In this document: in pieces, positions 21,363 through 33,041 of the stretch
Numbering within the stretch: the stretch's first letter is position 1
Layout of the letters: every line of letters begins with the position of its first letter
Source: Rhododendron vialii
Lineage: Eukaryota; Streptophyta; Magnoliopsida; Ericales; Ericaceae
DNA length: 64,000 bases
Direction: 5' to 3'
Assembly: GCF_030253575.1 (NCBI RefSeq)
Contig: NC_080558.1
Location: 3,606,001 to 3,670,000 of the forward strand
The notes under the pieces: generated by a model
What the model saw: only the letters and a program-made list of their open reading frames with translations
Database searches by the model: none
What the model was told of the DNA's origin: nothing
Program-made: the position numbers and the translations under genes

Positions 21363-21427
21363 TTTTGCATAGGCCATCCAGCTATTGATCGCGAATTCAA
21401 ACGCATAGCTGGATGGTCTGTGCAAAA
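21363..21427 (+). ncRNA. miRNA-like perfect hairpin in the leader of a predicted transcript
   Basis: Arms 21363-21385 and 21405-21427 (23 nt each) pair along their whole length around a 19-nt loop. The only non-Watson-Crick pairs are two, and both become G-U wobbles if the + strand is transcribed. It lies about 105 bp downstream of the TATA box described above. The arms (TTTTGCATAGGCCATCCAGC on one, ATAGCTGGATGGTCTGTGCA on the other) match no miRNA family I know. It could be a young MIRNA, a leader hairpin controlling translation, or the remains of a very small fold-back transposon. Confidence 0.5.
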
Positions 21428-21845
21428 TACCGGCGTCTTCTCCTCTTTTTAAACGTTAAAGGTTGTAAGTATACACATATGTGTATATATCTATAGCAAT
21501 CAGCCGTTTCAGGTATGGAATTTTGAGTACTTGTTCGATGAATCTCTCATTACTATTCGTTTCCGAATGGTGATGTCTACCTATCTAGGGTAGTACGGTT
21601 TGTGACCATATTGCTTACCACCTGTGGGTTATTAATTATCCTCCAATTTTTTACTTAGTGTTCCAGTAGATGTGTATTTTCAATATTGTGAATTTTATTT
21701 GAAAAAGGCTTTCAATTTTGTGTATATACATGTATATATACCAGATTTAATTTGGAAAGGAAGTATGAAATTTTTTTTTTTTTGTAGGGAACGATAAGCA
21801 CTTGAGCAGTATTGCTTGTAATCTTTTGTAATTAGTGAGATTCTT

Positions 21846-22000
21846 TTGGTGAACACAAACCGGGGGCCCTGTGCACAAGCATGGGTGTTACGTTGTTTCA
21901 TTGTTTCAAATAAAGTGGGTATTACATTACGTTCCATTGCAATGAGAGTATCATCAGGTCGACACGAACCGGGGCTCTGTGCACAAGCATGGGTGTTGTG
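21846..22000 (+). repeat. ~115-bp spaced direct repeat of a CCGGGG-CTGTGCACAAGC block
   Basis: GGGGGCCCTGTGCACAAGC followed by ATGGGTGTT (about 21862) recurs as GGGGCTCTGTGCACAAGC plus ATGGGTGTT (about 21971). The second copy runs straight into the fold-back at 21994. Confidence 0.8.
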
Positions 22001-22120
22001 CACAATCTCAGTCATCAGATTGTGCATCCGGTGGCTCGAATCTCATCTTGGCAATGAACAACTCTTTGGCGAGCGTCCATTGCCAAGATGAGATATGAGC
22101 AGCTTGGATTGTGCACAACA
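21994..22120. repeat. Long fold-back (127 bp)
   Basis: The outer stem TGTTGTGCACAATC (21994-22007) pairs perfectly with GATTGTGCACAACA (22107-22120). The inner stem ATCTCATCTTGGCAATG (22040-22056) pairs perfectly with 22078-22094 around a 21-nt loop. The sequence between the stems pairs poorly. It may be a tiny fold-back transposon or a structured RNA. A second fold-back of similar layout is at 50150-50293. Confidence 0.8.
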
Positions 22121-22149
22121 CACCCTCGAGTTCAGGTCGACACCCTTGC

Positions 22150-22635
22150 CATTATGTGTTGATATGTAGCCAGTGAGATGTTGTCTTGAAAGTTGGGGAT
22201 ACAGAATTTAATCAAGGAGAAGCCACGTTTGATAGAGCACTTGAACATGTTGGCAACTTTTTTCTTTTTCGATAAGTACTCAAGCAGCAGTACATCCTCA
22301 AAGCGACATACCTCAAAAAGTTCTCAACCGTTGATTTGTGAGATCAATGGCTCCGAGCAGTGGGACAGACCCCTGTCCGGATTTCACTCGGACAGGGGAT
22401 CCTCGGTGCAGTGGGGATCCTCGGTGCAGTTGTTGATGTTGGCAACTTGGCATAGTACAGTTTGGCATCAACTTATCCGAGCCGAGGGGAAGAATGCCGT
22501 GACATCGTCAAAGTTGGTTTCCGACGAGAAGCCACAACCAGGGCGGAGATAGTTGGGCACTTATGGCGGTGGTTTGGGTGTTGGCAGTAAAAATCAAGTT
22601 GAAGACAATGACATTTCAGATCAAGATTAAAATTT
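22150..22635 (+). pseudogene. Coding-like remnant, family unknown
   Basis: One frame reads VLKVGDTEFNQGEATFDRAL then EHVGN up to the insertion at 22260, and further on a tail reads GSKNQVEDNDISDQD before a stop at about 22629. These have protein-like composition, but the frame is broken by stops and by a 176-bp insertion. I do not recognise the family. It may be the body of the gene driven by the promoter at 21110, now decayed. Confidence 0.3.
22260..22435 (-). mobile_element. SINE-like insertion with 13-bp target duplication
   Basis: ATGTTGGCAACTT is present exactly on both sides (22247-22259 and 22436-22448), and the insert starts on + with a T-rich run (an A-rich 3' tail on the minus strand), as expected of LINE-mobilised sequences. 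The 176-bp body contains a 10-bp perfect hairpin (CCCCTGTCCG / CGGACAGGGG, 22370-22398) and two tandem 18-bp units GGGGATCCTCGGTGCAGT at the other end. I could not see convincing Pol III A and B boxes. Confidence 0.72.
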
Positions 22636-22649
22636 TAAAGCAGAGCTAG

Positions 22650-23740
22650 ACTTTTTATTTTATTTATTTATTTATTTATAGAACCACTCTAATTTTTATT
22701 TTTTAATTTCTTTTTTCGTCATTTCTCAGCTCTCTTGAGAAATTGTTCCCTTGTAAATGCGATGAAAGAAACTTGAAATAGATTTATTGCAACATAGATA
22801 CGATGCTGGACTGAAGGAGAATTGAGCATTAAATTGAGAATATGGTCCATATGGAAACATGGATTAGCAGTGCGATATGATATGAGTTGCGCATTCGGGA
22901 GCATTGGCTCACAAAAACCTGGTTTCAAGATTTTGGGTTTGAATCATGTACAGAGCCAAATGGACTTCAGATTGGACAGAGGAAAAAATAGAGACCGTCA
23001 CGAAGGAATAATTAACTTGCCACGAACTGAAATTTTGCACCAAACAGGTTCAAGCATTTATATCATAGCAGAAATCAGAAACAATGTACTTGGGACCCTA
23101 TAGTTCAAGTTCCAGACAATTCTATTCCTACGCTCCCAAGATAGATTCTCCTAAGAACCTTGCTCCCATTTAGACAAAGGAAGTAAAAATATGATAATGG
23201 AAATATCAAATATATACACACAAATTTCCTTAAAAGTACCGAGTGTGACCATACTCTCTCTGCCCTTTTTGAATTCATTAGAATTTCTTTGCCGAGCTCC
23301 AAAATAGGGAAAGAGAATTTTGTATAACTGACATACAACTTAATCTAACTACTCCTGAAGACGTCTTCCTGAATGTTGCAAAGAGAGGGACGCTAAAGAA
23401 TACTGAAGTTGAGAATAACATGACTACTCCAACGTTGGAAGCAGGAACGTCATTGATTAGAGTAGCCATGTTGTTCGCTTCAGAATACTATAGTGCTGCT
23501 ATCTTCCCAACATTTAGAAGGACTTCTTCAAGAGCTGTGAGACCAAGTTGTATGTAAGCTATACCGAATTCTCTTTCACTATCTCGAAGCTTGGCAAAGA
23601 CACCCTAAACCACTCTTCATTTCCACCCCTATGGGAGTGAAGAAAAAGAACATCTCGACAAATGGAAGGGTTGGCACGCAATATTTTTTTTCCCTGACCC
23701 TTGAAAAGAAAAAGAAAAAAGAAAAGGTACTCCTCTTTGC
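22650..23740. other. 3' flank of the START gene, no other gene seen
   Basis: AT-rich sequence downstream of the minus-strand START gene. The part nearest 23740 is presumably its 3' UTR. No supported frame on either strand. Confidence 0.5.
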
Positions 23741-23752
23741 TCGGATTGTCTA

Positions 23753-26700
23753 TCATCTCCTCGCAACTCTCTGCCATGCTCCAAGAAACAAGGCTTTTCT
23801 TATAACACCTGTCCGAAGTCCACAAACCAGAACCACAGTACCACCTATAACTACCCATTTCCAATCAATGCCACCGCGTTGTTGGGTTGTCTCTATATCC
23901 ACGAGTTCATCTCTCTCTTCTTCACCAGATGCTATGTCCAAAGGAACGGTATCTTCTTCAGCTGAAATCTTCGTGGTAATTCTTGCCATTAACACGCTTC
24001 GGGACAGTGGGGCCTCCGATTTCCTCGCTTGTTGATACGATCGAAAGCCTGAGTGCAACTTCTTCACTGTTCCCCACATCCCGTGACGGACTCCCAACTT
24101 TGCCACGTCTTTGGGAATTCCCATGTCTTCGTAGTGTACTAGAGTCACCTCGCATGCAGATAGTTGTCCATCTCCTCTACGAGATTGCACTACATTGAGT
24201 ATGCAAAGCAAACAGGAAGATGTAACTCATTTATGGATCATACTTCATAACTACCAATGGAAGTGTGGAAAGAATCACGTGTTCTATGAGAACAGTGAAA
24301 GTGTGAAAGAAACACATATGTTCTGCAAATGCTTACCAGGTTTGATAATCCAGCTTGAAAAATATAGATCCACACGTCTAGGCTTGTCATGTCTCTGCAA
24401 AGCTGGATATGGTACACCCTACAGTACCGGAAGATACATGTTAAGAGAGAGAGCCCATAAACAAACAATTGATATGCACAAGGCATGCGCCAGATTATGG
24501 ACACCTTAATAAGAAGTAAAGGAAGTAAAAAATGGAGTTCACCATTGTAAATTTGTAAAGCCCAAAGTTATCGGGAAATGTATGACATCTGTAAACTTTT
24601 GTGGTTCAACATGAGTATTGAGTCATTCAGGTTCTTATTCTAGTTCAACATCCCAATTAATCCAAAATGGTAATCCCAGCAACACAATTTAAATTGTTTA
24701 GAACACAAACTCACAGTGCAAGAGAGAGGTTGAAGTATGTAAATCTGTAAACTTCACCATGGTAAGAAGTTTCAAAAATACCCAGATGGTCTCAAAGATA
24801 ACCTGTGCCTGTGTAGCAAGTGGATCAATTGGAGATGGCATCTCCCGCAGGCCACAGCCCCCGAAAAATAAACAATTACGGAACTAAAATAACAACGAAA
24901 AACACATGGACATATTAAAAAATGAATATTCATATCTTCCCAACTGAAACTGATTTGCTTGATTCCTGTTTATACTCAACAAGGAAACATCAGTTCAATA
25001 AATTTCCCTTAAAGTTCCAGTTTTCTTTTTCATGCAAATGAATTTGATACATCTAGATACCCAATTGCCTCAGTAGCGCACCTGCAGCCTCGCAACTCTT
25101 TGAGAGTAGGGAAGATGCAACAAACATAAAAGTCAATAGCTTAAGAAACTATTACCTTTGTAACACAATAATATGTCTTTCCATCTTCCCATATTCTGCG
25201 ACCAATGATATATTCGCGATCACTGCAGAAAAAAGGGAACTGCACAGATGAACAAATGAATGTATCAAAAATAACACTGTTGAAACAAAAAGATGTATCA
25301 AAATACTGTTAGAAAAAGAGGTATCGAATACAAAACCCATCTATATAATGCATAGCTACTATGTTCTATCATACCTTCTTTATCCAGTGGACAATCGTTG
25401 TCCCTGTATGAGGATGTTCCTCCAATATTCTAAAGTATGCAAGCATAGGATCCCATTTGGGGCGAAACTCATCGTCCCAGAAGAAGTCTCTGACCAGCTC
25501 TGGAGTTGAATCCTCAAAGACAGTTCGGCTACAGTAAACTACAGGCCCAGTCTGATCAATAATATGCATTGTCAGGTTTTGATGTGTATAGTTTTCAAGC
25601 AACCAGGAATAATGGAAAGGAAGACCAGAATTCCTACAAGATCTCACAAGTGGGTAGGGTAACATAAATTTTCTGAAGCATGAGAAATACTACACTTACA
25701 ACACTTACACAAATGAAGACATTGGGCATCCCCTAAACCAGATGGCCCAGAACATGGCTGCTGTGACAGTATGAGATTTCTAAACCGGAAAAGGGAAAAT
25801 ACAGGAAAAAGTTCAGAGTATCCAATTGCATGTAACTATGCACCCACCAAGACGTGACCTAGGAACGAATTTGTTCACACTTTTTGCCATGTATGCGTGA
25901 ATCATGATTATTATCCTAGATCCATATCAAAGTTATATCGTGGCTCACATGAGTATTTGCTGCTTTGGAGTAGTCGATTGCAAAGTCAATCATTTCAACT
26001 AGCTATGTATTCCGTCCTGTTTCCCGAAGAGAAACAAAATGGATGAATGCAGAAGTGGTGATTTTATGCAATATCGAAACCCAAGTAGCATCATGTTAAA
26101 CATGATTAATTTCTTATTGGGAATAGAACATTTCAATATTTATATTCATGATCGGCAGTCCAGTAGGAGACAGGGCTATCGTCCAAGAAAAGGACGGAGG
26201 TTGAGTACTGCAGGCCTCAATTTGATTCAATCCTGTTCTTGTAACTAAGAGAAAATTCTAATCAGTATAAGAAACTTGTTTGTTGGCAAGACTTGGACGC
26301 ACTTTCCCGGCAGTTGGAAGACAATACACGTCAAAGTAAGTAAAATCCATGTAGTTCCTACACTGACTTTTCCAGTTTGGTTCCTACCTAAAGGGCACCC
26401 GAATTGTACCAAACCATATGTCAAGTCAGGCTATTCCTCTCGTACTTTATTTTCTTTCAGAAACACATTTGATAGGAAAGAGTAACTTTTAGAGCATGTT
26501 TTAAATTGCATCTTTCAAAGTTAGGGTAAATTTGTACCTCAGGATCATGGCGCCATGCTTGGTATGTCAGGTTTGAGGTGGAGCGTTCCATCATACTTTG
26601 CCAACCGGTCACCCCATCCTTGCTTTCAATAAGATGCAGTAGGTGTTCCAAATCATTCTCTGTGACAACATCTATCTCACTAGTGCTGGGCCTGCCAGGT

Positions 26701-29700
26701 AAAACAAGAAACTGAAGTCTACAAACATCCCCGTGGCCCCAAAGCTTATTATTTATAACATAAATGATGCTAAGGTTTCTACCTCGTTTGGGAGTTCAAG
26801 CGAAGAAAGAACAAAAAAGATCAAGGGTAGGTAATCATTTGCGACTGGTTGACCATACTCTCGAAAATTGAAAGATACATCTTGGAAACTTAACTTTAGT
26901 TCCCTTGACAATTTCATTGTGTTTCTCCTAATTGATTTCCACGCATGCATAGGAAGTTGCTCTACTTTCTCCTCTCTCTCCTTAAAAACTAGACACGAGT
27001 AGTGCCTATCACTTTTGTTTCTTTTTTCCCTCCCTCCTCCAAAACAATGTCCATTATTTTCACTTTTAACTTCCAGCATATACATCTTAATTTAGCTGAG
27101 ATACAAAAGGTTAAAGGGCATCCTTTACTTGTTTTTTTTTTTAAACTTCATTTCATACGTAAATAACAAGAGACACCTATCTTGTCTATACTTTGACATA
27201 GTGAGCTTCACCTCATTTCAGTAAAATTCCAGAAGATATACCAACCAAGAAGTTCAGTCTTAGAATTCCAGCTAGCTGAGATATCTCAACTTCCCATTCC
27301 ACCAAAAAAAAGAGATATCTCAACTTCCTTTCTTTATTTCTTTGCTTACCCTCCCTGAAGGCTAAAGGTTATTTCGTTAGGCTATGCTACACTATCCAAA
27401 AGGTTGGGTTAGCCTTTTGAATAGGACAAGTCATAGTAGTTTGTGGGCAATAGGCTTAATGATCATAGAAAACTCCAAATATATCCAATATCTAATGGCA
27501 AAGAACCAAACAAACATATAAGCACTAACATCAAATTTGCCCATAAAGTTGCTTCTTAATACACGCAGTACAGTGCTGTTTCTTTTACAAATCATGAAAC
27601 CAGAACCCAACAATCAGTTTCTACCATACTCCACACCCATCGTTAGAACATGCAATGGGGCTTCTGAAACTTAATAGCCAAAATGCAAATCTAGAACCCC
27701 CATACTCGCTATTATTCACCCCATACTTAGCATGCTAATGTCCAGTGGTGTACTAATTCGAATTTGGAAACCATAAAGGCTCCTGGCTCCTCTTCCAATT
27801 AGTATGTAAATTAAATTTGGTTGCATTGCATTAGCACACAACAAGGTTTCAAACCGCAGCCTCTCCATAGCTATACAAAAATTGCAAAAGCACCATATTT
27901 CAAACAAACAGCGCACAAATTGCCAAGCTCAAATTACCTTCAATCGAGATTCATAAACCATCATAACAAAGCACTATCACAGTACCAACATACCAACATA
28001 AATGAACTAAGCTATTGTTTTTTGCATCTAACCTTGTGGTATAAGCTAAACAACGCTAAGATGCATGATAATCTAGCTTTTCTTGAATTAGTCTTTTCCG
28101 GCTTTTTTAAGCTGCACAAGTCAGGGCTCATTTAGCTACTCATCTCATTTGCTTATTTCAATTTTCATCCATTTCATTTGCCCAATAGGTAAAAGAGCAG
28201 ATAAACTAGGCACCACCCACAACAACAAGCAAATGATGTTTGAGAGCCAATTATTTTTAAAATTTTTATCATAAATATTCAGATTATAATCAGAATCTGT
28301 AATGTAAAAGTGTGTGGATGGTGATACGTACAATAGATTTTACAGAAAAATAGTGTGTATTTATAGCCAGAATTCACAAAGCTCGTCTTGCAATGATTTT
28401 GGATTCTGCATCCTCTACATCATCTCTAGCTCATTTATAATGATGCATTTTGGCATGATAGATTCTTGAATTGACTCCTAAACACCAAAAGGAGAAAATG
28501 CAGAATGCAAAATACGAACAATAGGCCCCCAAACATGCCCTATGCTAGTAGTGGTAACCAAATATCCTGCCCTATTTTGGTTCTTTGTTTACTTACATAT
28601 TTTAACAAATAACGAAGCTACGAAACTGAGCGAGAAGGTCATCCGTAGGGCCATTAAACGAACCAAACAGCTCCAGTTTGAGTTCCCGTTCACTCATTCA
28701 AAATTCATTTCGCATCAGATTATTACATAAATAAACCAAGCTCAAACATCTTTTGATGCTCGCTGAGCTTTCCAAGCTCAACAAACATTTGCTCAGCTCG
28801 TTTGACTTGTGATTTTAAAACATTCAAGATCAGTTTTTGAATGGCTAAATTACCAATTATTTGACATTGACTCATTTCACAAGCAAACCAAGCTCAAACA
28901 TATTGATATCGGTTCATTTCATAAGCAAACCAAGCTCGAGCTTATCTTTAAAGCTCGTTCATTTCTGTGAGCAGTGGCGGAACCAAAATTTTAGACCGAG
29001 GGGGAGCGACTTAAGAAAAGTATTTTCATTCAAAAATGTACACAGCTTATCGTGTAACTTTTCTAGTACATTACTATATTGTATATTACATTGTTTTGTT
29101 TTTTGGTTGACAATTGCAACGCTCATGTGTGATTATTCCAGTGTTCTAAAACTCGGAAATACTCGGCGAGTACTCGGTACTCGGTGCCTAGCCGAGTAGA
29201 GTTAGGGCTACTCGGTGGAATTACTCGGCCAGCCGATTACTCGGCATTACTCGGCGAGTACCCGGCGAGTACCGATTACTCGGTAAAACAAGATTACTTG
29301 GAAGTGGGGAGAAAATCGAAAAAAAACTGAAAAATGGGGTAAAATACATAATATGTTAAATTTGAAGGGTCGTTAGTGTAATTTCAGTATAGTTTTATAC
29401 TTACCCTAATCGAGTGAACACACCAATCAAGCTATTGCTGCTGTTCGAAGCTGCTGCTGTCCGAAGCGACTGCTGCTATTCTTCTTCTTCTTCGAGAAGA
29501 AGAGGAGGAATAATTGACTACTAATTTTGTACTTCGTTTCATTTGGTTTGAACGTTGAACTTTGTAATTGACTATTAATTTCGTACCTGGTTTCATTTGG
29601 TTTGAACATTAAGCTTTGCAATGGACTAGCAATTTTGTACTTAGTTTCATTTGGTTTGAACTATGAACATTGAACTTCTCATTATGCATTATGAATATCA

Positions 29701-30710
29701 TTTGGGGAACATATAAAAAAAAATTCCAAGTAATTTCTACTCGCCGAGTAATCACCGAGTAATCGCCGAGTACTCGGCCTACAAGGTACAAGGTGGCCGG
29801 CCGAGCGAGTACCGAGTACCGAGTTTTAGAACATTGGATTATTCTCATCTATGACAACAAAGTGAGAAAATTTTACATGACAACATAGAATAATTTTAAT
29901 TTTTGACAAGATCAAATCAACTTAGATTTTCAGAGATTTGTACACTAATTATGCAAATACTACCTCATACTTTTTTGATAAGTAAATACTACCTTAACCT
30001 TATATTCTATATAGTACTAGTAAAATTCTAAAATTGGAGTTGGCCAGACCCCCTCCGGCCCCTACACACCTCCACCACTGTCTGTGAGGTCCTTTTGGAT
30101 TGAGGGATTTCAAAAGAAAAGAAGACGAAGAAAGAATTATGTTTTTAGCCAAATTACTCATTTGGATTGGGTAATTTGATAAGCAACGGTGAGGAAAGAA
30201 AACAATATAATTTTTTGATTGGCTCTTTTCCTTTCTCATCCAATCTCAGCATTAAGTAAGGACTCCATCGAAAGGGGATGTTTAGTTTATCAGCCCTAGT
30301 GATCAGGCACTAAATAAAATATCAGATAAGTTCATAATAACCAAACTCACTTACTCGCCGCCGATACTCTCCACCGGAGACCGAGCCCCTATCAAGTCCT
30401 TCCCACTCCCCCTGAACCGCACCCACACTGTCCGGCCGACCGAGAAGGCCGAGAGAGCCGAGAAGGCGAGACAGAGCCTGCGAGCGCCGAACCCCGGGGG
30501 AACCGCGGTCCAGGCGAACTGGAGCTTGGACCGGAGGCCCAGGTAGAGGAGGCCGGTCCACCTGGGGCGCCAGGACCAGCCGATCACTAGCCCTATCATG
30601 ATCGCGAGCCAAATCGGGACCGCGCATAGCAATAAGTCGACGAATATCTCAACGACCGCCGGTCTGTTGAGGAACCCCGTGAGGTTGAAGTAATTCGGAT
30701 TCTCCTCCAT
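23753..30710 (-). CDS. START-domain membrane protein (plant PCTP-like lipid-transfer family)
   Basis: Six minus-strand exons, 30710-30355, 26691-26538, 25551-25375, 25239-25156, 24418-24337 and 24189-23753, all with GT-AG borders and consistent phase, encode 429 aa. Exon 1 gives a membrane segment at about residues 22-46 (VDLLLCAVPIWLAIMIGLVI) and a basic WSWRPRWTGLLYLGLRSK stretch. The START lipid-binding fold begins in exon 2 (GWQSMMERSTSNLTYQAWRH) and runs through exon 3 (VRDFFWDDEFRPKWDPMLAY, GTTIVHWIKK), exon 4 (FPFFCSDREYIIGRRIWEDG), exon 5 (GVPYPALQRHDKPRRVDLYF) and exon 6 (ACEVTLVHYEDMGIPKDVAK). The C-terminus has a second membrane segment (WKWVVIGGTVVLVCGLRTGV) and ends RVARR. It resembles the Arabidopsis At1g55960/At3g13062 group; a role in lipid binding or transfer at a membrane is known for the fold, but the ligand is unknown. 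Intron 1 (3.66 kb) holds two nested hAT elements. Nothing in the frame is broken. Confidence 0.93.
28735..28950. repeat. Dispersed AGCTCAAACAT / CAAGCTCGAGCTT repeat in START intron 1
   Basis: The same AACCAAGCTC, GAGCTCG and CATTTCRTAAGCAAACCA words as the repeats at 4570 and 8455. It directly abuts the hAT element at 28972. Confidence 0.55.
28972..30080. mobile_element. hAT element with 8-bp target duplication, in START intron 1
   Basis: The left end CAGTGGCGGAACCAAAA and right end (inverted) CAGTGGTGGAGGTGTG are hAT-type termini. TCTGTGAG is duplicated at 28964-28971 and 30081-30088. There is no transposase frame. About 700 bp of its 1.1 kb is a second, nested element. Confidence 0.93.
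29139..29836. mobile_element. Nested hAT-type element rich in ACTCGG / CCGAGT words
   Basis: The ends CAGTGTTCTAAAACTCGG and (inverted) CAATGTTCTAAAACTCGG pair, and GATTATTC is duplicated exactly at 29131-29138 and 29837-29844. Both subterminal regions (about 29150-29285 and 29735-29825) are packed with ACTCGGCGAGTACTCGG-type motifs on opposite strands, as expected of transposase-binding subterminal repeats. The middle holds a ~65-bp unit in three copies (TTTCATTTGGTTTGAAC, 29520-29670). It must be younger than the outer hAT. Confidence 0.93.
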
Positions 30711-30747
30711 CTCCGATCGTTCCGAGGTGTTTACATAGCGTGTGTTT

Positions 30748-30748
<1 letters not shown>

Positions 30749-30778
<30 letters not shown>

Positions 30779-30930
30779 TGAAGATATTTTTGAACTCTAT
30801 ATCAATTTCCTAGAATTCACAATTATCTATGTTCACGAGAGAGAGAGAGCGGGGGGGCGGGTGGGGGGCGGATGAAGATATTTTTGAACTCTTTCCAATT
30901 TCCTAGAGTTCGCAATTATCTATGTTCAAG
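30749..30930. repeat. (GA)n and ~85-bp tandem duplication upstream of the START gene
   Basis: A GA run (30749-30776) sits about 40 bp before the start codon, in the likely 5' leader. It is followed by two copies of GATGAAGATATTTTTGAACT plus TTTCCTAGARTTC and CAATTATCTATGTTCA (about 30777-30835 and 30870-30928), separated by a second GA run and a G-rich block (GGGGGGGCGGGTGGGGGGCG). Confidence 0.9.
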
Positions 30931-30999
30931 AAAAAAAATAGATTTATCCGACATTTTTAAATATATAAACAAAAATTATATACTATTTCATGAAATATA

Positions 31000-31550
31000 A
31001 AGTTAAGACTATAAACCTAAACCGCTACGTAACTAATTGTGAATTAATTGTAAATTCGAGATTAACAGTTTTGATTTTCGGTGTCGGTTTGGAAGTGATA
31101 GTAGAGGGTTTGAAAAGGTACAGAGAGATGGAATATAAAGAGGAATGGATCCCGAACATGAGTATAAATTGGAACGCGGATGTATACCGGGGGAACAAGT
31201 TGAGAGAGAGAGAGTAGGGCCGTCCTTTGATTTAGTATTTATTTTGTTATTTGTAAAAATGGGAGTCCATGTACTTTATATAGGAGTGACAAATATTTAT
31301 AGGGAGAAGGCAAACCGCAAGTATGACCGGATCTCTCTCCATATCCTGTGGAGGTTTCAAAGGAGAGAAGGCCACTCTTTCCCCATCTAGAAAATGGGGC
31401 TAAAATGTAGTAGATCTTATGGAGTTACAACAATTTACAGTGATAAAACTAACCGCGATATGACCGAATCCTCTAGCCAGATTCTGTGGAGAGATTGCCA
31501 ACGCATTGGATCGATAGAAGAAAATAAAAATTGCCAAACGCACAAATGAT
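31000..31550. other. No gene seen
   Basis: Sequence between the START gene and the AGO6-like pseudogenes. It may include START promoter elements, but none is distinctive. Confidence 0.4.
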
Positions 31551-31569
31551 GACGAGATTCAATAATCGC

Positions 31570-32600
31570 TACATACGGAGGTTTTAGTTCGATGGCGTCG
31601 TTCTGTGCCAATGATTTGGGCGAGAGCTAGCATGGAACCCCCGACAACCGGTCACACTTCCTCCAACGTCAGTTAAAATTTCTCGAGTCATCGTGGAAGA
31701 AAGACTGCCTCACCGAAAGGCAACCCTGGCATTTCACCACAGCCATACTTTGAATCGGTAAGAAAAGCGCGGTGAGGCATTGAGAAGTTACAAAACACAA
31801 AGAAAGGAGGATATGAAGCACCTGTTAGTTGCTTGCTGCTCAATATAATGTCAAGCACTCTTAGTGCATCTTGAGTTTTTTCTGCTTCAGCTCCTTGGAG
31901 GGCTAGACATACAGACTTCAGAGATATTTTTGCCGCGTAACTAATTTCAAGATTAAAAGCTTTTGACTGAAAGGAACGCTTTGACCTTTTGGTGGCCACA
32001 CTAGGGCTCCCACTGCATTTACTGCCATATTAGTCTTAGGAAACCATTTCAGTCTATGAACTAAAATTAGAATGCAGTACAACTATTCAACTGAACATAT
32101 ACAATCAAAAGACTCACTGTTTTGCAAATGACTCCTCAAGAACCACTGCGAACTCTAACTTGTTTTGCGGAAGAGGCCCAGCTGTGTCCAAAGTTTTCTC
32201 TCAAATCTCAATCATAGGCAACTTCTTCTCACCAAGTTCAGAGGAGTATGTTTGGTAAAGTTTGTCAACAACTTTCTCCCAATTCCCTTGCTCTAAACAA
32301 CTTTCTTATGTTCAGAACTTATAGAAACCTACACTGTACTAATAAAAATGTGGAGGCACAAAAAAAATGGACATATGGTAGTTTACATACACTGTACTAA
32401 TGAAAAATCTCATCCAGGTCTTTGACAGAAACTTTGAAGTGGTTCACCAATAAAGAAATGCGCTGCCCAGCACTACTAGACCCACGCCTACTGGTAAAAG
32501 AATGCTTCGGCAGATCCAGTTTTTCTGGCTTGACATTGGGTGGTATAAATGGCGGTGGTAGCGGTGGTGGAGATCCAATAAACTCTTTCTCCATCATTTA
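31570..32600 (-). pseudogene. AGO6-like pseudogene, copy A (N-terminal part only)
   Basis: On the minus strand, exon 1 (32597 to about 32394) starts MMEKEFIGSPPPLPPPFIPP and has SRRGSSSAGQRISLLVNHFK and VSVKDLDEIFH, then a TAG where copy B has CAG. Exon 2 (about 32330-32130) has a second in-frame TAG, a frameshift, then LPQNKLEFAVVLEESFAKQ. Exon 3 (about 31995-31822) reads TKRSKRSFQS, ISYAAKISLKSVCLALQGAE and DALRVLDIILSS. Exon 4 (about 31735-31590) reads GCLSVRQSFFHDDSRNFN then, after a frameshift, DVGGSVTGCRGFHASS. These are the N-terminal and linker-1 regions of plant ARGONAUTEs of the AGO4/6/9 clade, closest in wording to AGO6 (YAAKI-LKS, LPQNK-EF-VVLEESFAK). PAZ and PIWI are missing. It cannot make a functional Argonaute. 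Confidence 0.85.
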
Positions 32601-33041
32601 CTCAACCAGTAACAATAAGGACGTCACTTAACGATGAGCACACTTGATTCCTGGCTCTCACGGTAAAATCACCTCAAACTTCCAAGTTAATCAAACGAAC
32701 AAAATCACAAAATTAACAGTAGAGAAACCTTTCTTTTGTGGAATGGTAGAGGGCTTTGAGGCAATTCCCATGTTTTATCACCAAATACAACAGGTCTTAA
32801 TTTTTTTTTTTCAATTTCCTCTATGTTTACAAAACCACATCAACATCTCACAAAGAACCCTAGCTACTGGGGATATGCTCAAATGTTTATGCTTTAACAC
32901 ACCAACAGATTCTCAGAAAATGCAGCATGACTACAGTGAAACAGATCAAACCTGTGAAGTATGCAATAATCATAAAATCCAGAAGGGAGGAAAAGTGTTC
33001 TCTCAACAACCAAAAAAGGGAAGACAAGGGCAATAACTTAC

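Noticed and set aside
21363-21427. Hairpin as an H/ACA snoRNA
   Set aside because: An H/ACA RNA needs two hairpins with internal pockets plus H and ACA boxes; this is a single uninterrupted stem.
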